A stretch of 64,000 nucleotides of DNA, from contig NZ_RBWS01000005.1 in the NCBI RefSeq assembly GCF_003627955.1, forward strand, positions 124,001-188,000, given 5' to 3'. How positions within the stretch are numbered: the stretch's first letter is position 1; each line of letters opens with the position of its first letter. Position numbers and translations under genes: made by a program. The DNA is from Sphingobacterium puteale. Its GTDB lineage: Bacteria; Bacteroidota; Bacteroidia; Sphingobacteriales; Sphingobacteriaceae. This document shows positions 1 through 7,640 of the stretch, one piece after another. The notes beneath the pieces were generated by a model. The model worked only from the letters and a program-made list of their open reading frames with translations. It was not told the DNA's origin and ran no database searches.

Positions 1-1022
1 CCGGGATTCACATCTGTATAGGTTTTAATAATGACTCTCTCTCCCGAAACATCGGTATTGAGTACCTGGAATTCAAAACCATCAATTTGCTTAGACAGTT
101 CATCATATTTCCGTTTTGTTTGTTCGTCAAAAAAATGCCGGCTCTGTCTCGAAGTTGTATAATTAACAAACAACAAGCGGTTTTGCTCCGCGAAGTAACC
201 TCCGGGACTTACATCGACCTCTTTATGGCTATACAGCTCTCCCAATTCCCTTTCGTTGACCAGATCATAACTAATGAGAGCCAGCTTGTCACGATTTATA
301 TTTGAAAGTGCATAAATAATACGGTCTGAACTATCCTTATATCCCAACGGAGTGAAACTACTCTCGACATCACAGCGTATAATCTCCTTAAAAGGTTCTT
401 TCTCAGAAACCCGAAAAAGAACTGATTGCTGTACCGAATCATTTGCAATTGCTAAACGCACCTGCCCATCATTGGAAGCAATCCAAGAACTCATATTACC
501 GGGGTTTTGTAGAATCAGTTCCCGGGGTCTTCCGTCCAAATAAATGCGATACAGATCAAAAAACGAGGAATCACGGTCATTGATTCCAGCAACAAAACTA
601 TCGCCGTTGGAAACCATCGGATGAACCCACCTGAATCTTGCACGGGCAGGTTTAATTAATGGCCAAATCTTTTCTGTGTTGATGTCCACAGCATATAAAC
701 GTAAACTATCCTGGGCAGATTGCTCGGTCAAAAAGGAAATTTTGGAATCGTTATTCCAGACAAAGGATTTTACATTGATATCATTCTGATAAGTGAGCTG
801 CTTGGAGCTGTCCTTCTCCATCAAATCTATCAAATAGATATTTTTGCAATGATTGTCCATACCGATATAAGCAATGAACCGCCCATTGGGAGAAATTTTA
901 AAATTTGATTTTTCAGGTGTGGAAAAGAATTGATTAATGGGTATAGGGTCAACCTTATGTTGTTGGCACCCTAACATAGTCAATGCACAAAAAAATAAAA
1001 CAGTCCAAAATTGCAACCTCAT
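1..1022 (-). CDS. S9-type (prolyl oligopeptidase-like) peptidase, N-terminal part, lipoprotein; 3' end outside window
   Basis: The reading frame opens at ATG (1022) and stays open for 340 codons to the window edge, so only the N-terminal part is present. The start has a hydrophobic leader ending in MLGC followed by QQH, a likely lipoprotein signal with acylation at that Cys. The rest looks like a WD40-like beta-propeller: SPNGRFIAYIG, an NDRDSSFFDLYRIYLDG segment typical of S9 peptidase propellers, and repeated strand-turn blocks. In this family the propeller precedes an alpha/beta hydrolase domain that cleaves peptides in the periplasm; the Ser-Asp-His triad would lie beyond coordinate 1 and cannot be checked. 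A TolB-like propeller protein without a peptidase domain remains possible. Confidence 0.7.
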   Translation of the reverse strand, partial: MRLQFWTVLFFCALTMLGCQQHKVDPIPINQFFSTPEKSNFKISPNGRFIAYIGMDNHCKNIYLIDLMEKDSSKQLTYQNDINVKSFVWNNDSKISFLTEQSAQDSLRLYAVDINTEKIWPLIKPARARFRWVHPMVSNGDSFVAGINDRDSSFFDLYRIYLDGRPRELILQNPGNMSSWIASNDGQVRLAIANDSVQQSVLFRVSEKEPFKEIIRCDVESSFTPLGYKDSSDRIIYALSNINRDKLALISYDLVNERELGELYSHKEVDVSPGGYFAEQNRLLFVNYTTSRQSRHFFDEQTKRKYDELSKQIDGFEFQVLNTDVSGERVIIKTYTDVNP

Positions 1023-1149
1023 AATCCCGAATACGTCCTTATCATTTAACCCAAATATTGTAATTAAATACCAAATTGCAGCCAATGCAACCTTATTTTT
1101 ACAAGATATAGTAATTAAACGTAATATTCAAAAATAGCGTATAAAACCG

Positions 1150-1157
1150 TATTTTTG
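1150..1157 (+). promoter_or_regulatory. Candidate -7 element TATTTTTG, 3 nt before the DUF4286 start
   Basis: Exact match to the Bacteroidota TAnnTTTG element, with only TTT between it and the ATG at 1161. If active, transcription would begin at or next to the start codon, giving a leaderless mRNA. No clear -33 TTG was found at the usual spacing. Confidence 0.35.
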
Positions 1158-1160
1158 TTT

Positions 1161-1451
1161 ATGTTTTTATACAATGTATCTGTTATAGCAGAAGAAACAA
1201 TCCATCACGAGATCGTTTCCTGGATTGAAGATAATATCGTACAATCCCAAAAATTTCGAGTGCATTTTCTGGAAATGCTCCAGTCCCCGCACGAAGGAAT
1301 GACTTATTGTATTCAAGTCGTCCTGCCTTCCGAAGAACATATCACGGATTTTCAGCAGGTGCATTTGATACCATTACAACAACTTATTTCGGAGTCGTAC
1401 AAGGATAAAGTTTTCCTTTTCGACAGTACAATGAAATACTTAAAAAAATAA
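1161..1451 (+). CDS. DUF4286 family protein
   Basis: A 96-aa protein resembling the DUF4286 family of small cytoplasmic Bacteroidota proteins of unknown function. It opens with MFLYNVSVIAEE, followed by a helix (IHHEIVSWIEDNIV), a central SPHEGMTYCIQVV strand and a C-terminal DKVFLFDSTMKYLKK, all in family-like order. A longer frame starts at a TTG at 1155, but the ATG at 1161 gives the family N-terminus and is preferred. The gene stands alone. Its stop codon lies inside a perfect bidirectional hairpin terminator shared with the convergent DUF983 gene. Confidence 0.8.
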   Translation: MFLYNVSVIAEETIHHEIVSWIEDNIVQSQKFRVHFLEMLQSPHEGMTYCIQVVLPSEEHITDFQQVHLIPLQQLISESYKDKVFLFDSTMKYLKK

Positions 1452-1483
1452 AGAGCTAAAAAGCTCTTTATTTTTTTAAGTAT
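1437..1483. terminator. Bidirectional intrinsic terminator between DUF4286 and DUF983 genes
   Basis: A perfect 21-bp inverted repeat (1437-1457 and 1463-1483) around a 4-5 nt A-rich loop. The core AAAGAGCT/AGCTCTTT is flanked by a run of seven A on one side and seven T on the other, so it works as an intrinsic terminator in both directions. The left arm contains the end of the DUF4286 reading frame. Confidence 0.9.
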
Positions 1484-1485
1484 TG

Positions 1486-1917
1486 TTATTTCTTCTTATT
1501 ATCCTGCGCCTCCTTATCTTTCTCTTTTATTTCCAAAGCGAGCTCATAGCGAGGTTCATAGCTTATTTTTGGCGTTAAAAAATGTAATAGGATCAAGCGG
1601 GAATACCTGAAATTAAAGGGAGCGAAAACTAAGATGGTCACAGCCAGACCTCCCAAATAGAACCAAGGCGACTCACTTCCCGTCAAAATCGCAATAGCAA
1701 CAGACACTGACACAATTTCAGCTACGGAAAGTGCATAGCTAACATACATTGCTGCATAAAAATAGCCGGGCTCGACCTCATATTTAACACCACAATGTGG
1801 GCATATTTCATTCATATGCTGCTTCCGCAAGCTATATACCTTTCCTTCAAATACATTTCCGACATGACATTTAGGACATTTGGAATGTATCATTGCATGA
1901 AATTTAGATGTCGGCAT
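1486..1917 (-). CDS. DUF983 family membrane protein
   Basis: A 143-aa protein of the DUF983 family, function unknown. Two zinc-ribbon-like Cys pairs are visible (CPKC at 14-17 and CPHC at 39-42), then two membrane segments (about 57-78 and 84-105), and a charged C-terminus ending in a Lys/Asp/Glu-rich tail. The sequence EPGYFYAAMYVSYA before the first membrane segment is typical of the family. It starts 6 nt after the stop of the upstream 87-aa gene, so the two are probably co-transcribed. Confidence 0.85.
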   Translation of the reverse strand: MPTSKFHAMIHSKCPKCHVGNVFEGKVYSLRKQHMNEICPHCGVKYEVEPGYFYAAMYVSYALSVAEIVSVSVAIAILTGSESPWFYLGGLAVTILVFAPFNFRYSRLILLHFLTPKISYEPRYELALEIKEKDKEAQDNKKK

Positions 1918-1923
1918 TGGATT

Positions 1924-2187
1924 CTACTTTATCTCGTTAACAAACTTTTTGGTTGGCGGATTCTTTTTTCGGTATTTTTTATACCATAGATAGCCCAGTC
2001 CTGCAGCGGCCAGATAAGGAATCACCAATAGAAATAAGATACCGTCGTTCAACCCCTTTCCCTGCATATTGCCTTCTTTGGTAGAATTTTCGGCATTCAA
2101 TGTACACATGGCACACTGTGCTCGGGAAATAGACACCATCGAGCAGCTTAAGGTAAATATTAAGAGTAGATATTTAAACCATTTCAT
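1924..2187 (-). CDS. Small exported CxMC membrane protein, unknown function
   Basis: An 87-aa protein with a cleavable-type leader (residues 1-23, ending SRAQ), immediately followed by CAMCTLNAENS, a Gly/Asn segment (GKGLNDGILFLLVIPYLAAAGLGYLW) forming one membrane helix, and a basic tail. The CAMC pair just after the presumed cleavage site suggests a redox or metal site in the periplasm. The arrangement recalls small Bacteroidota proteins of unknown function. It is directly upstream of the DUF983 gene, which also has Cys pairs, so a shared role is possible but unproven. Confidence 0.6.
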   Translation of the reverse strand: MKWFKYLLLIFTLSCSMVSISRAQCAMCTLNAENSTKEGNMQGKGLNDGILFLLVIPYLAAAGLGYLWYKKYRKKNPPTKKFVNEIK

Positions 2188-2191
2188 AGCC

Positions 2192-2199
2192 CAAAGTTA
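2192..2199 (-). promoter_or_regulatory. Candidate -7 element TAACTTTG, 4 nt before the start at 2187
   Basis: On the minus strand TAACTTTG matches TAnnTTTG exactly and is followed by GGCT and then the ATG. This would give a leaderless transcript for the 87-aa / DUF983 pair. No well-placed -33 TTG was seen. Confidence 0.35.
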
Positions 2200-2214
2200 C
2201 TGAAAATTTAACGA

Positions 2215-2916
2215 TTAGCGTACCAATGCTTCAAATTTGTCCCAAAAACCATCTTTCGGCAATGAAGCCTCCAATGTCATCCGCTCTTTTTTGATGGGAT
2301 GCATAAACGCCAACGATCGCGAGTGCAAACAGATACTTCCCAATGAACTTCCTCTTGGATATCCGTATTTGTTATCGCCGACAATAGGGCAACCCATCGC
2401 CGCCAGCTGTGCACGAATCTGATGTGTACGGCCTGTAAGAGGTTCAACACGTAACAGGTAAAATCCGTTCAACTCACCTATCACCGCGTAATCCAATTCA
2501 GCATAGGTACCGCCCTTCACTTCACGTGGAAATGCCTTGGTCACTCGCGTCTGTCTATTTCGAATTAACCAGTTGATCAATTTACCTTCAGCATTTCGCG
2601 GACGTTGGCGCACAATGGCAAAATAAGTTTTCTTTACCGTGCGATCTTGAAAAAACTTATTCATACGCTCAAGGGCTTTGCTCGTTTTCGCGAAAAGGAT
2701 CATACCGCTAACCGGTCGATCCAAACGATGGATAACCCCAACGTAAGCATCATTGGGTTTATCATACTTCTTTTTCAGGTAGATCTTTACCATGTCTTCC
2801 AATGAAAGGTCTCCGGTTTCGTCAACTTGTACAATATCCCCTGCCCTTTTATTGATTGCTATCAGATGATTGTCTTCAAAGATCACCTCTTTATCCGTAA
2901 TTTCAGGTTTATTCAT
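2215..2916 (-). CDS. RluA-family 23S rRNA/tRNA pseudouridine synthase
   Basis: A 233-aa cytoplasmic enzyme that isomerises specific uridines in structured RNA to pseudouridine. The family signature [16 protein letters not shown] begins at about residue 63 and contains the catalytic Asp (D66). The later [20 protein letters not shown] block, with conserved RTHQIR, and the final CLHSRSLAF block are also typical. There is no N-terminal S4 domain, so it is a short RluA/RluC-like form; the exact target base cannot be read from sequence. The gene has its own ATG and is followed after 27 nt by the small CxMC gene. Confidence 0.9.
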   Translation of the reverse strand: MNKPEITDKEVIFEDNHLIAINKRAGDIVQVDETGDLSLEDMVKIYLKKKYDKPNDAYVGVIHRLDRPVSGMILFAKTSKALERMNKFFQDRTVKKTYFAIVRQRPRNAEGKLINWLIRNRQTRVTKAFPREVKGGTYAELDYAVIGELNGFYLLRVEPLTGRTHQIRAQLAAMGCPIVGDNKYGYPRGSSLGSICLHSRSLAFMHPIKKERMTLEASLPKDGFWDKFEALVR

Positions 2917-3000
2917 TTCCTCTTAACTAAAAGTCATTCAAACGTTCACTATAAGCCTAAGTTTCGTTTGAAAACCCATATGGTTTGTTATTTATTAAAG

Positions 3001-3033
3001 AAAAAAAGGCTCTACGCAAGCGTAAAGCCTTTC
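3001..3033 (-). terminator. Intrinsic terminator of the mla-type operon
   Basis: Inverted repeat AAGGCTCTACG / CGTAAAGCCTT with a CAAG loop and one mismatch. Read on the minus strand it is followed by seven T. It lies 21 nt after the MCE gene stop. Confidence 0.85.
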
Positions 3034-3053
3034 GATAATATGTTTACGACAGT

Positions 3054-4058
3054 TTACTGTGCACTATCTGCCTTAAGTAACTCGGCTTTCTTCGCATTTT
3101 CCTTCATTTTTTTCTTAAAGAAGCCGCGTAGCAGGAAGTTATGTTGCAAGGCTTCCATATTCTCATCCAACTTTTCGGTACTTGAATTCAAGTTGTTAAT
3201 TGCCGACTTAATCTGGTTAGCGGAAGCAGGATCATTCAATAAGACACCTACAGCATTATCCTTATCGTTCAATCTGCTCGAGGCGTTATTCAAATTATTG
3301 ATCAATGCATTTGCGGTCTGCGAAACGCCCTGCAATTGAGCAGCAGATTGACGTAAATTGGAGAATATTGCCGTATCTGTGGTCAGATCATGGATCAAAC
3401 CTCTGTTGCTGTTCAACGAATTTGTCAATGTCACCAAGTTTGCCGATGCCTTGTTCGCATTGTTCATTGCCGCACTGATGGACAATAAACTCGCACGTAA
3501 TGTATTCACCATAGCCGTATCGGTCAACATCGCACCGACCATCCCCTTGCCATCTGCCAATCCACGTGATATCTCGACAAAGTCTGTGGTAATCTTAGCC
3601 AGGTTTTCGTTATTCACCTGCAATGTCTCCATCATAGCTTCCATATCTGCAGTTTTGGCGGACCGCAGGAAGTCACCTGTTTCTACAGTAGGTGCATTTT
3701 GAGATCCCCCTGAAATAACAACAATTTTATTACCGATCAGTCCATCGGAGCCTAATTTCGTGACTGCATCCTTACGGATATATTCTGCAGATTTCTCTTC
3801 AATAGTCAAAACAACTTCGACATCCTGTACACTTTTAAAATGAATATTTTTAATAATGCCCACCTTAACTCCAGAAAACCACACATTACTTCCTACTTTC
3901 AATCCTGCAACATCAGGAAATGAAGTGGTGATCTCGATGTTTCTTGTAAATTTCTTCTGCTGACTGCCTAAAATAAAAATCCCGGCCAAAAGAATCAATA
4001 CGCCTAAAAAAACAAAAATACCAACAATGATAGCTCTTTTATTTTCTGCCTTACTCAT
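3054..4058 (-). CDS. mlaD: MlaD-like MCE-domain lipid transport protein
   Basis: A 334-aa protein anchored by one N-terminal membrane helix (about residues 9-31) with the rest in the periplasm. Residues about 38-115 form an MCE domain, with FPDVAGLKVGSNVWFSGVKVG as its family hallmark. A long, mostly helical C-terminal part rich in Asn, Ala, Leu and Ser (about 130-320) probably forms the coiled stalk or tunnel. MCE proteins bind and channel phospholipids between inner and outer membranes. The gene is third in a permease-ATPase-MCE operon, 5 nt after the ATPase. No MlaB or MlaC homologue is in the cluster, as is common in Bacteroidota. Confidence 0.88.
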   Translation of the reverse strand: MSKAENKRAIIVGIFVFLGVLILLAGIFILGSQQKKFTRNIEITTSFPDVAGLKVGSNVWFSGVKVGIIKNIHFKSVQDVEVVLTIEEKSAEYIRKDAVTKLGSDGLIGNKIVVISGGSQNAPTVETGDFLRSAKTADMEAMMETLQVNNENLAKITTDFVEISRGLADGKGMVGAMLTDTAMVNTLRASLLSISAAMNNANKASANLVTLTNSLNSNRGLIHDLTTDTAIFSNLRQSAAQLQGVSQTANALINNLNNASSRLNDKDNAVGVLLNDPASANQIKSAINNLNSSTEKLDENMEALQHNFLLRGFFKKKMKENAKKAELLKADSAQ

Positions 4059-4063
4059 GTATA

Positions 4064-4837
4064 TTATAGAATAAAATTATAATTATAAAACGCCCTTACC
4101 CGTGCGTCGTCTGTATCAAAAATTTCCTCAAAAGACCCCTGTCTTTCAAATTTACCGTCCAGTAACATCACAATACGATCACCGACTTCTTTTGCACAGG
4201 CCAAATCGTGTGTAATAATAATTGACGAAGTCTTATACCGCTCCTGAACCTCATTAATCAACCCATTAATATCCAAACAGGTAATCGGATCCAAACCCGC
4301 CGTGGGCTCATCGTACATCATAATCTCCGGCCTAAGGATTAGCGTACGCGCTATACCAATCCGCTTACGCTGACCTCCGGACAGTTCAGATGGCATCTGG
4401 TTGATTGCCTGAGATAAGCCTACCCCATCCAACACCTCTTCCACTGCATAATTAATCTCAGACCGTGTCAGCTTCCGTTTATTTCTCACCAAAGGAAACT
4501 CCAAATTCTCACGAACCGTCATACTGTCATAAAGCGCGCTATTCTGGAAAGAAAAACCTATTTTTAATCGTAATTCACGTAGTTGGCGATCGTTTAATTC
4601 AGTAACAGATTCACCCAATACATCAATTGCACCCTCATCGGGTTTCAATAAGCCAGAAATCAACTTAATCAGAACCGACTTACCGGTACCTGAACGACCT
4701 AAAACAACAAGGTTTTCTTCCTTATATAAATCTAGATTAACATTCTTCAGCACATGGTTATCTCCAAAAGACTTACTTACATTTCTGATTTCAATAACAG
4801 ATTGAGAATGATCTATATTTAATTTCGCTTTTTCCAT
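4064..4837 (-). CDS. mlaF: ABC transporter ATPase, MlaF-like
   Basis: A 257-aa cytoplasmic ATPase that powers the neighbouring lipid permease. Walker A is GRSGTGKS (47-54), the ABC signature LSGGQ is at 152-156, Walker B is IMMYDEP with the catalytic Glu at about 177, and the switch His is in IIITHDL. The sequence around these motifs fits the Mla/Ttg2A ATPase family rather than metal or amino-acid importers. It lies between the permease (6 nt upstream) and the MCE gene (5 nt downstream), a standard order for this system. Confidence 0.92.
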   Translation of the reverse strand: MEKAKLNIDHSQSVIEIRNVSKSFGDNHVLKNVNLDLYKEENLVVLGRSGTGKSVLIKLISGLLKPDEGAIDVLGESVTELNDRQLRELRLKIGFSFQNSALYDSMTVRENLEFPLVRNKRKLTRSEINYAVEEVLDGVGLSQAINQMPSELSGGQRKRIGIARTLILRPEIMMYDEPTAGLDPITCLDINGLINEVQERYKTSSIIITHDLACAKEVGDRIVMLLDGKFERQGSFEEIFDTDDARVRAFYNYNFIL

Positions 4838-4843
4838 ATACCA

Positions 4844-5602
4844 CTATCCAAAGAACGACAAAACCTGAACAATAATTATTTCCTCAATAAATACAAGGAA
4901 CATTGAAGCGACTACAGCAGCGTTGGCAGCTTTACCTACCCCCTCGGTACCTTTTGAAGAAAAATAGCCGCAATAGCAACTAACAGCTCCAATGGTAAAA
5001 CCAAATATCACCGCACGCAATACCATAGCCCCTAAATCTTTGAAAGCAATGGTCTCAAAAACCTGTGTAAAAAAACTTAAAAAACTCAAGTCATCTTTAC
5101 TCATCATACTGAGGTAACCACCCAAGAGACCAATACCGGCCACATAAAAACAGAGGACTGGAATACCGATGGTTGTAGCTAAAATTCTACTTACAATCAA
5201 ATACTTATAAGGATTCGTACCCGACACCTCCATGGCATCGATCTGCTCGGTCACATTCATCGAACTTAATTCAGCGCCGATCTGTGACCCCACTTTACCT
5301 GAGGCGATCAAAGCTGTTACGAGGGGGGCCAAAGCCCGAACAATTGCAATGGAGATCAAGGATGGCAACATCGAAGTTGCACCAAATTCTTCCAACGAAG
5401 GACGAGACTGTTTTGTAAAAACAAAGCCAACGATAAATCCGGTTAAACTAATCAAAGGCAACGACTTATAGCCTATCTCATAGCATTGGCGTATAATTTC
5501 CTTGAATTCGTATGGTGGTGTTACTAATTCGCGCCAAAACCGTAATAAGAAACGGTGAATGTTCGCGAATTCTAGAAAAAAAGTCTGAAGTTTTTTAGCC
5601 AT
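4844..5602 (-). CDS. mlaE: ABC transporter permease, MlaE family
   Basis: A 252-aa inner-membrane permease with about five membrane segments after an amphipathic N-terminal helix. The MlaE hallmark region is present: ALIASGKVGSQIGAELSSM, followed by NVTEQIDAMEVSGTNPYKYLIVSR. It is the first gene of the three-gene lipid transport operon and would form the dimeric core to which the ATPase and the MCE hexamer attach. The direction of lipid movement cannot be judged from sequence. Confidence 0.92.
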   Translation of the reverse strand: MAKKLQTFFLEFANIHRFLLRFWRELVTPPYEFKEIIRQCYEIGYKSLPLISLTGFIVGFVFTKQSRPSLEEFGATSMLPSLISIAIVRALAPLVTALIASGKVGSQIGAELSSMNVTEQIDAMEVSGTNPYKYLIVSRILATTIGIPVLCFYVAGIGLLGGYLSMMSKDDLSFLSFFTQVFETIAFKDLGAMVLRAVIFGFTIGAVSCYCGYFSSKGTEGVGKAANAAVVASMFLVFIEEIIIVQVLSFFG

Positions 5603-5859
5603 TTAAAAATATGTCTATGTCAAATCAATGTGTCATAAAACACCTTATATACTCAACAAACACGTAACAATTCGAGCGGTAAAGGTAAATAAAAAATATG
5701 TATCTAAAATTGTCGTTTATGTAAAAAGATCATCAATTTGACTTTTATATAAAAAAAATCAGATTTATAGTGTACCGATTAAACCATTTAATACGTTATG
5801 CTGTCATAATAACAACGACAATCGCATAGAGTTTTGTCATACTTTAAAATATTACGAAG

Positions 5860-7383
5860 ATGAAAAATTTAAGACATATAAAATATTGGGCATTGGGTCT
5901 GATCGCAGTTGCTTCTTTCACAAGTTGCACAACTTCCATGGCTCAAAGAGGAGGATACAACACAGGATATAACAATTATAACAATTCCGGTGTTTCATTT
6001 CAGATGTTCTATGATGAGCTTTCACCTTACGGACAATGGGTCAATGATCCAAACTATGGATATGTGTGGATTCCGGATGCTGGTCCCGACTTCCAACCTT
6101 ATGCAACCAATGGCTATTGGTCAATGACGGATTATGGCAATACATGGGTCTCCAACTACGATTGGGGTTGGGCTCCTTTCCACTATGGTCGTTGGAATTA
6201 CAATGACCGTTACGGCTGGGGTTGGGTTCCTGACTATGAATGGGGGCCAGCATGGGTAAACTGGCGTCAAAGCAATGATTATTATGGCTGGGCTCCATTA
6301 GGTCCCGGCATGAATATCAATGTTTCTGTCAATATCCCCATGAACTTCTGGACCTTTGTTTCAGTCAATCATTTTATGAACCGAAACATGGATAGATATT
6401 ATGTGAATCGTCGAAATTATAACAGCATCTATAATAGAACTACTGTTATCAACAATACGACTATCATCAACAATAATTACTATGTCGGTGGGCCGCGTCG
6501 ATCTGATATCGAACGTTATACAGGGAGAAGTGTTACGGTCAATCGGATTACCAATGCGGACAGACCCGGATCTGCACGCAGCAGCAACAGCCGTACGAGG
6601 ACAAATGAAATCAGTATGTACCGTCCGACTGTAGACCGCAACACACGTTCATCTGCACGTCCGGCCAATGTCGTCGATGCATCGACCCGCACACGTAATA
6701 ATAATAGTGCGATATCGGACCGCAACAACCGTGTCATTTCCAATCGGGATAACATCAATTCCAGATCCGGAAACCGGGAGTTATATATAGACAATAGTGG
6801 TAATGCCTCGGTCAGATCACGTAATGATGCAAACAGCAACGGGTCTACACGTAGCTCTGCTGACAATAACAGTAGAACGAGAGACAATGGTACAACCAAC
6901 AGAAATAATAGTGGAACAACTCCCAATTCAAATAATTACGATTTCAGAACACGATCGGGCGGACAGTCGAATCCAACAAATAATAATAACCCTACTTCTA
7001 CCGGTAGAACCAGACAGGGAACCACTGTTGACGCCAATTCTTCACGCGGTTCGCAACCAACAACGACACCGCAAAGAAATGGTAACTATGAATCGGGTAA
7101 CAGCAGAACTCGTTCTAGCCAGCCCGTATACCAACCTGCTCAACCGGTGCAAAATAGGAGCTATGAGACAAGCAACAGTAGAACGCGTTCTAGTCAGCCT
7201 GTTAACCAAGCTACTCAGCCAGTACAAAATAGAAGCTATGAGAGCACCCGTACTAGATCCTCGGCTCCCGCAGTGGATAGATCAGGTTCGGCACATAGCG
7301 GTAACTCTTCAGCGCCAAGATCAAGATCATCTGAAGGCTCTAGCCGTTCAGGCAGCGGTTCTGAAAGAACACGTACACGATAA
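5860..7383 (+). CDS. DUF6600-like secreted or lipid-anchored protein with Tyr/Trp-rich head and Arg/Ser-rich repeat tail
   Basis: A 507-aa protein. The leader ends SFTSC with Cys at 23, so either a lipoprotein or a cleaved signal. Residues about 45-170 are very rich in Trp, Tyr, Gly and Pro, with recurring units such as YGQWVNDPNYGYVWIP, YGRWNYNDRYGWGWVPDYEW and YYGWAPLGPG, as in the DUF6600 family. From about residue 210 the chain becomes low-complexity: Asn, Ser, Arg and Thr with many SRTR motifs, and a near-perfect 75-bp (25-aa) tandem repeat starting at about 7099 and 7174. The tail should be disordered and strongly basic. Function unknown; a role in the cell envelope or in binding acidic polymers is a guess. 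Confidence 0.75.
   Translation: MKNLRHIKYWALGLIAVASFTSCTTSMAQRGGYNTGYNNYNNSGVSFQMFYDELSPYGQWVNDPNYGYVWIPDAGPDFQPYATNGYWSMTDYGNTWVSNYDWGWAPFHYGRWNYNDRYGWGWVPDYEWGPAWVNWRQSNDYYGWAPLGPGMNINVSVNIPMNFWTFVSVNHFMNRNMDRYYVNRRNYNSIYNRTTVINNTTIINNNYYVGGPRRSDIERYTGRSVTVNRITNADRPGSARSSNSRTRTNEISMYRPTVDRNTRSSARPANVVDASTRTRNNNSAISDRNNRVISNRDNINSRSGNRELYIDNSGNASVRSRNDANSNGSTRSSADNNSRTRDNGTTNRNNSGTTPNSNNYDFRTRSGGQSNPTNNNNPTSTGRTRQGTTVDANSSRGSQPTTTPQRNGNYESGNSRTRSSQPVYQPAQPVQNRSYETSNSRTRSSQPVNQATQPVQNRSYESTRTRSSAPAVDRSGSAHSGNSSAPRSRSSEGSSRSGSGSERTRTR
7099..7248 (+). repeat. 75-bp in-frame tandem repeat in the DUF6600-like gene
   Basis: Two adjacent copies of a 75-bp unit encode SNSRTRSSQPV...QPVQNRSYE. The AACAG(C/T)AGAAC core begins at 7099 and again at 7174. 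A shorter third echo (TRTRSSAP) follows. Most differences between the copies are silent or conservative. Confidence 0.8.
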
Positions 7384-7400
7384 TAGATTAAATTTAGGAT

Positions 7401-7440
7401 AAAAAGCGGGTCAGTGAATCACTAACCCGCTTTTTTTTAA
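7401..7440 (+). terminator. Intrinsic terminator after the DUF6600-like gene
   Basis: GCGGGT pairs with ACCCGC around an inner AGTG/CACT stem, followed directly by eight T. It lies 17 nt after the stop codon. Confidence 0.92.
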
Positions 7441-7640
7441 TCCGGTCACTTGTTGATTCTTCTTTTAATCTCTTTAGACTTCAGTAAATTTCCTTTGCTC
7501 CCCTAGTCATCCCATTAAAAATTTCCGGCGCTATTCGCGCAGCCATTGAACCGCGAAAGTTTTATTTATGATGAACAATCCACACAATTTCATGTTAATT
7601 AGTAAATTTACAAACTCAAACAAAAATCAGATTAATAAAG

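Noticed and set aside
6516..7402. Long antisense and alternate-frame open frames across the DUF6600-like gene (e.g. 6797-7402 plus, 6516-6926 minus)
   Set aside because: They are by-products of the low-complexity Asn/Ser/Arg codons of the main gene; no start signals or recognisable protein features.
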